Positions 1 to 8,907 of a stretch of 64,000 bases of DNA are shown here, piece by piece. The stretch comes from Gammaproteobacteria bacterium (GTDB lineage Bacteria > Pseudomonadota > Gammaproteobacteria > DSM-19610), in assembly GCA_026197075.1 (NCBI GenBank), contig JAPHQV010000015.1, forward strand, positions 124,001 through 188,000, in the 5' to 3' direction. The number at the start of each line of letters is the position of its first letter. The first letter of the stretch is position 1. Position numbers and translations under genes: made by a program. The notes below the pieces were generated by a model. That model had not been told where the DNA came from and did no database searches. It worked only from the letters and a program-made list of their open reading frames with translations.

Positions 1-677
1 AGGGTGGCCACCCGCTTGCGCGCCAGTAGAAAGTAGGCCCCGGCCAACAGGCTCATGGGGCGCCGCGACTCCAGGATGCGCAATCGATCCAGGGCCCGCT
101 CACTCTGCAGGGGCGGCCGTTGAAACAGGGGCACCACGCGCAGGGTATCGAAGCCCAGGAGGGACAACCAGTCGCGCAATCGTCCCGGACCGATGCCCTG
201 CAGGCGCCAGGGAACGGGATGCCACCAGCGCGCCACCAGGCCCCACAGGCCCCACCAGCTGACGGGGTTGAAGCCCAGGATCAGCACATGCCCCTCCGGC
301 ACCAGGCAACGTTCCACCTCTCGCAACACCTGGTGGGGGTCCCGGGAACGTTCCAGGACATGGGGCAGGAGGATGGCATCCAGGGTGTCCGTGCCAAAGG
401 GCAGCCGCTCCGTCTCTCCCTCAAGGCCACAGCCCTCGCTGCCGCTGCAAGGGGAATGAGACTGCAGAATGATGTGGGAGATCCGGCTGCTGGCCAGGGC
501 CTCCTGCGGGCAGGGCGGATCGAGGGCAAGCAGATGATATCCAAAGAGATCCGGAAGATGCTGCGCCAATTGTTCCTGTTCCCGTCCGGCCATGGCCCGG
601 CCCAGGGGCGTGCGGTACCAGGCGCGCAATTCGGACAGTGTGGGGCGGGGTCGGGGGTCTCGGCGTGGGCTGTCCAT
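1..677 (-). CDS. class I SAM-dependent methyltransferase (YafS-like), 3' end cut by window edge
   Basis: This frame stays open from the ATG at 677 to the left edge, about 225 codons without a stop. The protein begins MDSPRRDPRPRP. It has the late part of a class I methyltransferase fold: an acidic/LP segment (ERLPFGTDTLDAILLPHVLE), then an EV-rich helix and EGHVLILGFNPVSWWG. That last motif is typical of the small methyltransferase encoded beside gloB, rnhA and mltD in gammaproteobacteria (yafS in E. coli). The canonical glycine-rich SAM loop is weak. An in-frame ATG at 692 is an alternative start. It is divergent from mltD. gloB, which often lies between these two genes, is absent here. The substrate is unknown. 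Confidence 0.72.
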   Translation of the reverse strand, partial: MDSPRRDPRPRPTLSELRAWYRTPLGRAMAGREQEQLAQHLPDLFGYHLLALDPPCPQEALASSRISHIILQSHSPCSGSEGCGLEGETERLPFGTDTLDAILLPHVLERSRDPHQVLREVERCLVPEGHVLILGFNPVSWWGLWGLVARWWHPVPWRLQGIGPGRLRDWLSLLGFDTLRVVPLFQRPPLQSERALDRLRILESRRPMSLLAGAYFLLARKRVAT

Positions 678-805
678 GTGGCTTCGGATCATAGCCCATG
701 ACGGGGCCGTGCCCAAGTCGGGCTGTTGCCCATCCGCGACGCTTGCGCGTCCTGGAATAAACCCGGACAATATCCAGCTGAATTACGCAACTGATTGAAA
801 ACATT

Positions 806-2419
806 ATGAACAAACCCGGATCCTTGCCCTTGCGGGTCGCACTGTTCCTTAGCCTGCTGGGAGGCAGTCTCCTAGGCCCCCTGCTCAGTGGCTGCGCCCT
901 GCGGGATGAGCCGGTGCACGGTTCCGGCCTGGTGGCCGCCAGCCCCGTGTCCAATGCGATTCCCGAGGTGGTCAGCCCATCCCGGGAACCAATCCCGTCC
1001 GTGGCGGCAAAGGCCCGCCTGACGCCGCCTCCGCCGGCCGATCTCTGGACCCGGTTGCGGGAGGGCTTCGGCCTGCCCCACCAGCAGAACGCCAGCATCG
1101 CCCCCCACCTCAGCTGGTACCGCAGGAATCCCGCCTACCTGGACCGTGTGTTCGAGCGTGCCGAACCCTTCATGCACCATATCCTGGAGCAACTGGAGGC
1201 GCGTGGCATGCCGACGGAAATCGCCCTCCTGCCGGTGGTGGAAAGCGCCTTCGATCCCTTCGCCTATTCCCACGGCCGCGCCGCGGGACTCTGGCAGTTC
1301 GTGCCCGCCACCGGCAAGCGTTTCCATCTCAAGCAGGACTGGTGGTATGACGGTCGTCGTGATGTGATCGCATCCACCGAAGCGGCCCTGGATTATCTCC
1401 AGTACCTGCACCGCTTCTTCGACGGTGACTGGATGCTGGCCCTGGCGGCCTACAATTCCGGCGAGGGAACGGTACGCAATGCCGTGCGCCGCAACCGTGC
1501 CGCCGGCAAACCGAGCGATTTCTGGAACCTGAAGCTGCCCCGGGAAACGCGTGCCTACGTACCCAAGCTGCTGGCCCTGAGCCTGGTGGTGGAGGACCCC
1601 GCGCGCCACGGCCTGGTGCTGCGTGAGCTTCCCAACGAGCCACGCATCGCCCTCGTGGAAACGGGTGGCCAGCTGGATCTCGCCATTGCCGCGGAACTGG
1701 CGGCACTACCGCTGGATGATCTCTACAAGCTCAATCCCGGCTTCAACCATTGGGCCACCCATCCCGAGGGCCCCCACCGACTGGTGCTGCCCATCGAGCT
1801 GGCCGAGTCCTTCACCCAGGCCCTGGCGGATCTGCCCCAGGAGCAACGCCTGCGCTGGCGACGCCACGAGATCCGTCCCGGTGAAACCCTCGGTCATATC
1901 GCCAGGCGTTACCAGACCACCGTCGCGGTTTTGCGGGAGACCAATCAGCTCTCTGGAAACTCGATCCGCGCCGGACGCCATTTACTGGTGCCGGTCGCCG
2001 CCACGGCGGCCAGTGATTACAGCCTGAGTGCCGGCCAGCGACTGGCGCGGACACAGAACCGTGATCGCGGCGGGGTTCGTAAAACCCATGTGGTGCGCAG
2101 CGGCGATACCTTCTGGGACCTGTCCCGCCGCTACGATGTGCCAGTACGCAGTCTGGCCCAGTGGAACAACATGGCTCCCGGCGACACCCTGCGCCTGGGT
2201 CAGAAACTGGTGATCTGGGATCGCAAGGCCAATCGCCAGACCCTGCGCACCATCCGGTATCAGGTGCGCCGCGGTGATTCCCTGGCGCGCATCTCCTCGC
2301 GTTTCAAGGTCAGTGTCAATGACCTGCTCGACTGGAACGGCCTGTCCCGTGACCAGTACCTGCAACCAGGCCAGACCCTGAAACTTTACGTGGATGTAAC
2401 CAACCAGGCCGAAATCTAG
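806..2419 (+). CDS. mltD: membrane-bound lytic murein transglycosylase D
   Basis: MltD cleaves the glycan strands of peptidoglycan with formation of 1,6-anhydro ends, acting from the periplasmic face. The 537-aa product has a lipoprotein signal ending in a lipobox (LLSGC, Cys about residue 30). An SLT domain lies at about residues 130-230; it contains the catalytic glutamate in VVESAFDP, followed by GLWQF and the AAYNSGEGTV motif. Three LysM repeats follow at about 350-395, 430-475 and 487-530. Length and domain order match MltD, although LysM number varies in the family. No clear Shine-Dalgarno precedes the ATG. The next gene starts 15 bases after the stop and is probably cotranscribed. Confidence 0.95.
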   Translation: MNKPGSLPLRVALFLSLLGGSLLGPLLSGCALRDEPVHGSGLVAASPVSNAIPEVVSPSREPIPSVAAKARLTPPPPADLWTRLREGFGLPHQQNASIAPHLSWYRRNPAYLDRVFERAEPFMHHILEQLEARGMPTEIALLPVVESAFDPFAYSHGRAAGLWQFVPATGKRFHLKQDWWYDGRRDVIASTEAALDYLQYLHRFFDGDWMLALAAYNSGEGTVRNAVRRNRAAGKPSDFWNLKLPRETRAYVPKLLALSLVVEDPARHGLVLRELPNEPRIALVETGGQLDLAIAAELAALPLDDLYKLNPGFNHWATHPEGPHRLVLPIELAESFTQALADLPQEQRLRWRRHEIRPGETLGHIARRYQTTVAVLRETNQLSGNSIRAGRHLLVPVAATAASDYSLSAGQRLARTQNRDRGGVRKTHVVRSGDTFWDLSRRYDVPVRSLAQWNNMAPGDTLRLGQKLVIWDRKANRQTLRTIRYQVRRGDSLARISSRFKVSVNDLLDWNGLSRDQYLQPGQTLKLYVDVTNQAEI

Positions 2420-2433
2420 CCTGGACGATTCAC

Positions 2434-3003
2434 ATGGCGGCGGACAACCCACGACGCGCCCGACTGCGCGGTCTGACCAAGCTGCTGGTGGGCGTGGGCC
2501 TGCTACTGCTCGCCATTCCTTTCATCGCCAGTGTGCTGCCACCCGCTTCCAATCCCGGCACGCGTCCCTCGCCCTGGGACGTCACCCATGACCTGAGTCG
2601 TCTGGCGGATGGAGAAATCCTGCGCCTGGCCGGACCATCCGGTCCGGTTTGGATACAGCGGCGCAGCACGGGAGACCTGCGGGAACTGGAGGCATCGGGA
2701 CCGCGCTTGCGCGACCCCGATTCCGAACACAGCCGCCAGCCCGATGCCGCGCGCACCCCCTGGCGCAGCCTGGATGCGGAGTTCTTCGTGTTCGTCCCCC
2801 GCGAAACCCGGCGCGGTTGCCAGGTACGCGAGGCCGTCGCCACGGCCCGCTGGCCGGCCGGCTTCGACGAGGCCTGCGAAGGGGCGCGTTTCGATCGTGC
2901 GGGCCGCATCTTCAGCGATTCGGGGCATCCCGAACAAGAGAACCTGACCGTGCCGCCGCACCGCTATCCCGCGCCGGGACAGCTGCAGCTGTTGCCGCCC
3001 TAG
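2434..3003 (+). CDS. membrane-anchored protein derived from the bc1 Rieske subunit but lacking the iron-sulfur ligands
   Basis: The 189-aa product has one N-terminal membrane anchor (about residues 14-36). Its body reads like the Rieske subunit of cytochrome bc1: GPVWIQRR, then LRDPDS, then WRSLDAEFFVFV, then ARFDRAGRIF and NLTVPPHRY. These follow the family order PVWVxRR, LxDPxS, RSxxxEYFVxxGxCTHLGC and CHGSxFDxxGR. The ligand motifs are lost: the CTHLGC position reads RRGC (Cys129) and the CPCHGS position reads EACEGA (Cys148). No histidine ligand remains, so it cannot bind a normal [2Fe-2S] cluster. The two cysteines could form a disulfide. It lies 15 bases after mltD and is likely in its operon. 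Function unknown; the family link is my reading of motifs, not a search. Confidence 0.65.
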   Translation: MAADNPRRARLRGLTKLLVGVGLLLLAIPFIASVLPPASNPGTRPSPWDVTHDLSRLADGEILRLAGPSGPVWIQRRSTGDLRELEASGPRLRDPDSEHSRQPDAARTPWRSLDAEFFVFVPRETRRGCQVREAVATARWPAGFDEACEGARFDRAGRIFSDSGHPEQENLTVPPHRYPAPGQLQLLPP

Positions 3004-3025
3004 TCGCAAGGCACCGCCCCCTACC

Positions 3026-4207
3026 CTATCCCGCATAGACCCGGTTGGCGGTCTCCACGGCGACGCCACGCTGGATGGGCGCACCCAGGTCGCCCAGTAC
3101 CGCATCCAGTGCGCCCAGGCAGAACAGCACGTTCTTGCGGCTGCTGGCGAAGCCCATCAGGCCGATGCGCCACACCTTGCCCGCCAGGGCCCCGAGACCG
3201 GCACCGATCTCCAGGCTGTATTCCTCCAGCAGGCGTGCACGTACCCGGGCATCGTCCACCCCTTCGGGAATGGTGACCGTGTTGAGCTGGGGCAGACGTT
3301 CGCTTTCCTTCACGATGAAGGAAAGCCCCATTGCCTCGATGCCGGCCCGCAGTGCCTGGTGGTTCTTCGCATGCCGTGCCCAGGATTCTTCAATGCCCTC
3401 TTCCCGCAGGATCACCAGCGCCTCGTGCAGGCCATACAGGGCATTGATGGGTGCGGTGTGGTGATAGCTGCGCTTGCCTTCGCCGCCCCAGTAACCCAGC
3501 ACCAGGTTGAGGTCCAGGAACCAGCTCTGCACCTTGTGCTTGCGGTTCTTGATAACCTCCAGGGCACGCTCGCTGAAGGTCACGGGCGACAAGCCCGGCG
3601 TGCAGGACAGGCATTTCTGGGAGCCGGAATAGACCGCATCCAGCTCCCAGTCATCCACGCGCAGTTCACTGCCACCCAGGGAGGTCACGGTATCGGCGAT
3701 CACCAGGCAATCATGCTCATGGGCCAGCCGCGCCAGGGTCCGCGCATCGGACTGGGCGCCGGTGGAGGTCTCGGCATGCACGAAGGCCAGCACCTTGGCG
3801 TCGGGATGGGCCTTGAGCGCCTCCTCCACCTTGTGCGGATCCACCGCGCTGCCCCAGGCATCCTCCACCATCACCGCGGTGGCGCCACAGCGCTCGACGT
3901 TTTCCTTCATACGTCCACCGAACACGCCGTTCTGACAGACGATGGCCTTGTCGCCCGGCTCCAGCAGGTTGACGAAGCACATCTCCATGCCGGCGGAGCC
4001 GGGGGCGGAGACAGGCATGGTGAGGGTATTGTCGGTCTGGAAGGCATAACGCAACAGGTCCTTCATCTCCTCCATCATGGTCACGAACACGGGATCGAGG
4101 TGACCGATCGTGGGCCGTGCCATGGCCTGCAGGATGCGTGGGTTCACATCGGAAGGACCGGGGCCCATCAGGGTACGGACGGGAGGATGGAAGGATTGGT
4201 TGCTCAT
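3026..4207 (-). CDS. class V PLP aminotransferase (alanine-glyoxylate / serine-glyoxylate type)
   Basis: The 393-aa product belongs to the fold-type I, class V aminotransferases that move amino groups between alanine or serine and glyoxylate or pyruvate. Visible family marks are LMGPGPSDVNPRIL at the N terminus, HAETSTG, the cofactor aspartate in LVIADTVTSLGG, and SGSQKCLSCTPG with the Schiff-base lysine at residue 198. The ATG at 4207 was chosen because GAGG lies 7 bases upstream. The frame stays open further upstream, but only through the hairpin repeat at 4251-4362. It is probably monocistronic. Close relatives act in photorespiration-like glyoxylate disposal or in purine/ureide metabolism, so the exact substrate pair is open. 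Confidence 0.88.
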   Translation of the reverse strand: MSNQSFHPPVRTLMGPGPSDVNPRILQAMARPTIGHLDPVFVTMMEEMKDLLRYAFQTDNTLTMPVSAPGSAGMEMCFVNLLEPGDKAIVCQNGVFGGRMKENVERCGATAVMVEDAWGSAVDPHKVEEALKAHPDAKVLAFVHAETSTGAQSDARTLARLAHEHDCLVIADTVTSLGGSELRVDDWELDAVYSGSQKCLSCTPGLSPVTFSERALEVIKNRKHKVQSWFLDLNLVLGYWGGEGKRSYHHTAPINALYGLHEALVILREEGIEESWARHAKNHQALRAGIEAMGLSFIVKESERLPQLNTVTIPEGVDDARVRARLLEEYSLEIGAGLGALAGKVWRIGLMGFASSRKNVLFCLGALDAVLGDLGAPIQRGVAVETANRVYAG

Positions 4208-4250
4208 GGAGTGCCTCGTTGTTGTATTTGAATCGACGCCATACCCAAGG

Positions 4251-4362
4251 GGTCGGCACAGGCCCATGCCCACCCGCGGGACGCCGTGAATACATCCCTG
4301 TAGGCTTGACGGCCGCATCCCTGCGGCCGACACCCGCCGGTGGGCATGGGCCTGTGCCGACC
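4251..4362. repeat. long hairpin element A with conserved double-hairpin core
   Basis: Arms 4251-4280 and 4333-4362 are complementary over 30 bases with one mismatch. The 52-base core (4281-4332) holds two small palindromes, TACA-TCCC-TGTA and GGCCGCA-TCCC-TGCGGCC, both with the same TCCC loop. The core recurs at 61024-61075 on the opposite strand (42 of 52 bases identical), but the arms there are unrelated in sequence. It lies between two minus-strand genes (ABC protein upstream, aminotransferase downstream). Confidence 0.85.
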
Positions 4363-4428
4363 TTACCGGCTGGTGCATGACCACAAAAGGCGGAAGTTTA
4401 GCATCCCCCGGGCGGGGTAAATCCATTT

Positions 4429-6480
4429 TCAGGCTGGGGATTTCGCTCGCGCAAGGTCCTGATCGTACAGCAGGCAACTTACCCGGTGCGTGGGCGAATG
4501 TTCGCTCACGACGGGATAGGTGCTACGGCAAACATCCATCGCCTGCGGGCAACGGGGATGGAAATGGCAACCTGTCGGGGGATGCATCGGCGAGGGCAGG
4601 TCGCCTTCCAGGCGGATCGCTTCCCGGCCGTTGGCGGCATCCAGGCGCGGCACCGCCGACAGCAGGGCGCGGGTATAGGGATGGGCGGGGCGTTCCAGCA
4701 CCTCCGTCACCGTCCCTTCCTCCACGATCCTGCCCAGATACATGACCGCCACCCGGTGTGCCAGGTAGGCCACCACTGACAGGTTGTGGGTGATGAACAG
4801 GTAGGAGAGCCCCAACTCCTGCTGCAGTCGTTTGAGCAGGTTCAGGATCTGCGCCTGCACCGAGACATCCAGGGCACTGGTCGGCTCGTCGCACACGATG
4901 AGACGGGGATTCACCGCCAGGGCCCGGGCGATAGAGATGCGCTGACGCTGGCCGCCGGAGAACTCGTGAGGGTAACGGTCGAGGTGTTCCGGCCGCAGGC
5001 CCACCTGTTCCATGAGTTCCCGCAGGCGGGTCTCGCGCCGGGCACGATTGCCGCCGATGCCCTGGGCGCGCATGCCTTCCGAGACGATGTCCCGCACCCG
5101 CAGGCGCGGGTTCATGGCAGACAGGGGATCCTGGAAGATCATCTGCACATGGGCACGCTGCCGGCGCAGGGCTTCACCATCCAGGGCGGTCAATTCCAGG
5201 TCACCGAAGTACACCCGTCCCGCCGTGGGTCGGGGCAGTTGCAGGATGGCCTTGCCCAGCGTGGTCTTGCCACAGCCGGATTCGCCCACCAGGGCCAGGG
5301 TCTCGCCGGCGGGTACGTCGAGCCACACCCCATCCACCGCGCGCACCTGTTCGGGTGCGCGTCGGAACAGCCCGGTGGCGACGGGGAAATATACCTTCAG
5401 GTCGACGACCCGCAGGTCACGGGGATGCGGATGTGTGGATACGGACGTCGAGGAAAGGCTTTGCATTTCCGGGGCGGATTGGGCTCGACCGGCGGCCGTG
5501 CCGAACTCTGGATCGGCCAGGTGGCAGCGCACTCCCTGTTCCTCCCCGCTGGCGATCCAGCGGGGAGGCTGGTGGTGGCAGGGATCGAAGGCCCGCGTGC
5601 AACGGGGCGCGAAACGGCAACCGGCAAACACCTGGTCGAGGCCGGGTACCGTGCCCGGGATCTGGCTCAGGGGTCGATCCCGCTTGTGCAGGTCCGGCAG
5701 GGCCTCGAACAGCCGCCGACTGTAGGGATGTCGTGGCGCGGCGAAGAAGTCGGCGCGCAAGCCCTGTTCCACGATCTGCCCCGCATACATAACCGCCACC
5801 CGGTCGGCCATGCCTGCCACCACACCCAGGTCATGACTGATCAGCAACAGGGCCATGCCCCGGTCGCGCTGCAGCTCCCGCAGCAATTCCAGCACCTGGG
5901 ACTGGATGGTGACGTCCAGGGCCGTGGTGGGTTCGTCGGCGATCAGCAGTTCCGGGTTGCCGGCCAGGGCGATGGCAATCATCACCCGTTGCTTCATGCC
6001 ACCGGAAAGCTGGTGGGGATAGGCGTCCCGGCGCTGCCGGGCATCGGGGATGCCCACCGCATCGAGGAGTTCGAGCACCTGCCGGTTCGCATCTGCACCG
6101 CGCAGGCCCTGGTGCCGATGCAGGGACTCACTGATCTGCTGTCCCACGGTCAGTACCGGGTTGAGTGAGCTCATGGGTTCCTGGAAGATCATGGCAATGC
6201 GGCCGCCGCGTACGCCACGCATGGCCGCCTCGGGCAGGGCCAGCAGGTCCTCTCCATGCAGCCGCACCTGGCCGCCGACGATATGGCCCGTGGGCGGCAG
6301 CAGGCGCAGGATGGACAGCGCCGTCATGGATTTTCCACAGCCGGACTCACCCAGCAGCGCCAGGGTCTCGCCCGCCTGGAGATGAAAGCTCACCCCGTCA
6401 ACGGCACGCACGGCCCGGGCCCCGGTACCCAGGCAGGTTTGCAGTCCGGTCACGCTCAGCAGGGTTGAACTCATCGGCAT
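4429..6480 (-). CDS. fused double ATPase of an oligopeptide/dipeptide ABC importer (OppD-OppF / YejF type)
   Basis: One polypeptide of about 683 aa carries two complete ABC ATPases of the peptide-import class. The first has GESGCGKS, signature LSGGMKQR and Walker B LLIADEPT. The second has [12 protein letters not shown], signature FSGGQRQR and Walker [13 protein letters not shown]. Each is followed by the oligopeptide C-terminal region (HPYSRRL..., GCRFAPRC; and HPYTRAL..., GCHFHPRC), whose cysteines are typical of OppD/OppF. Single-chain versions occur as YejF. No permease or binding-protein gene is in view, so its partners must lie elsewhere. The start is uncertain: ATG 6480 and ATG 6474 both fit, and neither has a strong ribosome site. 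Confidence 0.9.
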   Translation of the reverse strand: MPMSSTLLSVTGLQTCLGTGARAVRAVDGVSFHLQAGETLALLGESGCGKSMTALSILRLLPPTGHIVGGQVRLHGEDLLALPEAAMRGVRGGRIAMIFQEPMSSLNPVLTVGQQISESLHRHQGLRGADANRQVLELLDAVGIPDARQRRDAYPHQLSGGMKQRVMIAIALAGNPELLIADEPTTALDVTIQSQVLELLRELQRDRGMALLLISHDLGVVAGMADRVAVMYAGQIVEQGLRADFFAAPRHPYSRRLFEALPDLHKRDRPLSQIPGTVPGLDQVFAGCRFAPRCTRAFDPCHHQPPRWIASGEEQGVRCHLADPEFGTAAGRAQSAPEMQSLSSTSVSTHPHPRDLRVVDLKVYFPVATGLFRRAPEQVRAVDGVWLDVPAGETLALVGESGCGKTTLGKAILQLPRPTAGRVYFGDLELTALDGEALRRQRAHVQMIFQDPLSAMNPRLRVRDIVSEGMRAQGIGGNRARRETRLRELMEQVGLRPEHLDRYPHEFSGGQRQRISIARALAVNPRLIVCDEPTSALDVSVQAQILNLLKRLQQELGLSYLFITHNLSVVAYLAHRVAVMYLGRIVEEGTVTEVLERPAHPYTRALLSAVPRLDAANGREAIRLEGDLPSPMHPPTGCHFHPRCPQAMDVCRSTYPVVSEHSPTHRVSCLLYDQDLARAKSPA

Positions 6481-6719
6481 GTCATGCAGGGGGCTGGCAA
6501 GCGGGTCGAGACCCGGCCCATGGAAAGAGGCTGCTTGCAGCCTGCCCATGGCCAGCGCTCCTGTCAACGCCATAAAACCGCCATCGTGGACGAGTCAACC
6601 GACCTGCACCTCACCCTTCACCCCACGGGGGTTTTCCGGTACCTTAGCTCCCCAGTGAGCCGCCAGGGCACGCATTCGCCAGGGCGTACGATTCGAGAAT
6701 GAAGCGGAAAGGAATGGAC
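6481..6719. other. divergent intergenic region ahead of fabI
   Basis: About 240 bases separate the divergent ABC and fabI genes. I found no convincing small ORF, hairpin or consensus promoter. The only clear signal is the AAAGGA ribosome site six bases before the chosen fabI start. Confidence 0.4.
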
Positions 6720-7517
6720 ATGGGATTTCTGAGTGGAAAGCGTGCATTGATCGTCGGGCTGGCCAGCAACCGTTCCATCGCCTGGGGTATCGCCCAGGCC
6801 ATGCATCGCGAAGGCGCCGAACTGGCCTTCACCTACCAGAACGACAAGCTGCGCGATCGGGTGGAGAAGATGGCCGCCCAGCTCGATTCCGAAGTAACCG
6901 TTCCCTGCGACGTGGCCAGCGACACGGAGATCGAGGCGGTCTTCGATCACCTGGACGACTACTGGGATCATCTCGACATCATCGTTCATTCCGTGGCCTT
7001 CGCGCCGCGTGCCGAACTGGAAGGTGACTACCTCGACTCCGTCAGTCGCGATGGCTTCCGGGTGGCGCACGAAATCAGCTCCTACAGCTTTTCCGCCCTG
7101 GCCAAGGCCGGCTGCCGCATGATGGAAGGCCGCAACGGTGCCCTGCTGACCCTGAGCTACCTGGGCGCCGAGCGCGCCATGCCCAACTACAATGTCATGG
7201 GCCTGGCGAAGGCCAGCCTGGAGGCCAATGTACGCTACATGGCCCAGAGCCTGGGTCCCGATGGTATCCGCGTCAACGCCGTCTCCGCCGGCCCCATCAA
7301 GACCCTGGCCGCGTCCGGAATCAGCAATTTCCGCAAGATGCTCGACCACGTGGAACGCATCTCGCCCCTGCGCCGCAATGTGACCATCGAAGAGGTCGGC
7401 AACGCCGCCGCCTTCCTCTGTTCCGACCTGGCCGCCGGCATCACCGGTGAAGTCACCTACGTGGATTCGGGCTACAACATCATCGGCATGGGCCCGCTGG
7501 ACCTCGACGAGGAATAG
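6720..7517 (+). CDS. fabI: enoyl-[acyl-carrier-protein] reductase (NADH)
   Basis: FabI performs the last, NAD(P)H-dependent reduction of each fatty-acid elongation cycle in the cytosol. The 265-aa short-chain-dehydrogenase fold shows the FabI-type nucleotide motif [16 protein letters not shown] rather than TGxxxGxG. It has SVAFAP at the strand-4 position, and the catalytic set Tyr147, Tyr157 and Lys164 in SYLGA and [15 protein letters not shown] 6720 is preferred over in-frame ATGs at 6699 and 6714, because AAAGGA is optimally placed for it and the protein then begins MGFLSGKR as in the family. It is followed by a terminator shared with the convergent symporter gene. Confidence 0.96.
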   Translation: MGFLSGKRALIVGLASNRSIAWGIAQAMHREGAELAFTYQNDKLRDRVEKMAAQLDSEVTVPCDVASDTEIEAVFDHLDDYWDHLDIIVHSVAFAPRAELEGDYLDSVSRDGFRVAHEISSYSFSALAKAGCRMMEGRNGALLTLSYLGAERAMPNYNVMGLAKASLEANVRYMAQSLGPDGIRVNAVSAGPIKTLAASGISNFRKMLDHVERISPLRRNVTIEEVGNAAAFLCSDLAAGITGEVTYVDSGYNIIGMGPLDLDEE

Positions 7518-7531
7518 TCCGCGGGACATCT

Positions 7532-7575
7532 GCCGGGTCAGCGCGTTCCGTGACGGAGATCGCTGACCCGGCTTT
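7532..7575. terminator. bidirectional terminator between fabI and the symporter gene
   Basis: A perfect 12-base stem (7532-7543 with 7561-7572, GCCGGGTCAGCG) has a 17-base loop and is followed by a short T run on the plus strand. It sits between two convergent stop codons. Confidence 0.6.
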
Positions 7576-7586
7576 CCACACCAGAA

Positions 7587-8867
7587 TTATTTTCGCTCCT
7601 GCAGGATCCCCTGCTCGCCTTCCGAGCGACCGATGATCACCGCGCCGCAGGAATCGCTGAATACGTTCACCGAGGTGCGGCACATGTCCAGGATCCGGTC
7701 CACCACCAGGATCATGCCGATGGCCTCGATGGGCAGGCCCACGGTATTGAGAATGATGGCGATGGCCACCAGACTGGCGGCGGGGATACCCGCGACGCCG
7801 ATGGAGGTCAGCAGGGCCAGCAACACCACCGTGAACTGGGTTGCCAGGCTCATCTCCAGGCCATACGCCTGGGCGAGAAACATCACCACCACGCATTCAT
7901 AGAGCGCCGTACCGTCCATGTTCACCGTGGCTCCGAGGGGCAGCACGAAACTGCTGGTGCGGTTGGACACCCCGGCGTTCTTTTCCACGCACTCCATGGT
8001 CAGGGGCAGGGTGGCCGAGGAAGACGCCGTGGAAAAAGAGGTCAGCAGCGCCGGTGCCATGGCCTGGAAATGGCGCCAGGGGCTGACCCCGGCCACGAAG
8101 CGCAACAGCAATGGCAGGGTGATGAGCAGGTGGAAGGCTAGTGCCAGCAGCACCGTGAGCGTGAAGGTGCCCAGGGAAATGGCCAGCGCCTCCAGTTGCT
8201 CGGCGCCGGTCTCCGCCACGACCTTCGCCACCAGGCCGAACACCCCATAGGGTGTGAAGCGGATCACCCAGTCCGTGATGCGCATCATGACCTCGAACAG
8301 GCCCTGCCAGAACTCCTGCAACTGTTGGGAACGCGTGCCCTCGATTCGGGTCATGAAATAGCCGAACAACAGGCTGAAGAAGATCAGCCCCAGCATCTGG
8401 CCGTTGGCGGCGGCGGCGATGACGTTGGGCGGCACCATACGCAGAAACACATCGCTGATGGCCGTGTCTTCACCAACCTGCACCCGTTCCCGGGCCGCCG
8501 CGGCCTCCTCCTCGCTCAGCCCCAGCACCTGCTGCGCCGGTTCGCCGCCGATGAGGCCGGGCTGCAGGGTATTCACCATGACCAGGCCCACCAGTATCGC
8601 CAGCAGGCCGCTGATGAGATAAAAGGCGATGGTCTTGAGGCCGAGCCGCCCCAGGGCGTGGGTTTCGCCCACACCGGCGATGCCGGAAATGATGGAGGAC
8701 ATGATCAACGGTACGATGATCATCATCAGGGCATTCATGAACAGGGTGCCCATGAAACCGTATACCGCGTAGAAGTGGATGCCGAGCCAACGGCCCTCGG
8801 TCCCGCTCAGCAGACCGGCCACCAGGGCCAGCAGCAGGGCGATGAGGATTTTCCAGTGCAGCTTCAT
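7587..8867 (-). CDS. dicarboxylate/amino acid:cation symporter (DAACS family)
   Basis: The 426-aa integral membrane protein belongs to the glutamate/aspartate/C4-dicarboxylate symporter family (GltP, DctA), which couples uptake to Na+ or H+. The hairpin-1 serine motif STASSSATLP and the TM7 cation/substrate motif NMDGTA are intact, followed by the HP2/TM8 region (GIAGIP-like VAGIPAAS, then RILDMCRTSVNVFSD). The Arg in DRILDMCRTSVN, in the TM8 substrate region, favours acidic amino acids, but specificity cannot be settled. It is convergent with fabI and 40 bases from ppiD's end; probably its own transcription unit. Confidence 0.9.
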   Translation of the reverse strand: MKLHWKILIALLLALVAGLLSGTEGRWLGIHFYAVYGFMGTLFMNALMMIIVPLIMSSIISGIAGVGETHALGRLGLKTIAFYLISGLLAILVGLVMVNTLQPGLIGGEPAQQVLGLSEEEAAAARERVQVGEDTAISDVFLRMVPPNVIAAAANGQMLGLIFFSLLFGYFMTRIEGTRSQQLQEFWQGLFEVMMRITDWVIRFTPYGVFGLVAKVVAETGAEQLEALAISLGTFTLTVLLALAFHLLITLPLLLRFVAGVSPWRHFQAMAPALLTSFSTASSSATLPLTMECVEKNAGVSNRTSSFVLPLGATVNMDGTALYECVVVMFLAQAYGLEMSLATQFTVVLLALLTSIGVAGIPAASLVAIAIILNTVGLPIEAIGMILVVDRILDMCRTSVNVFSDSCGAVIIGRSEGEQGILQERK

Positions 8868-8907
8868 ATGGGCATCCCGCCATGCACATTCGGCATGCGC
8901 CGGCGCA

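Noticed and set aside
4208-4477. 90-residue N-terminal extension of the aminotransferase
   Set aside because: It is translation of the hairpin repeat; a GAGG site and the family start place the gene at 4207.
4786-6168. Long plus-strand open frame (460 codons)
   Set aside because: Lies wholly opposite the ABC double ATPase; the composition is that of an antisense shadow in GC-rich DNA, with no start signal or family motif.
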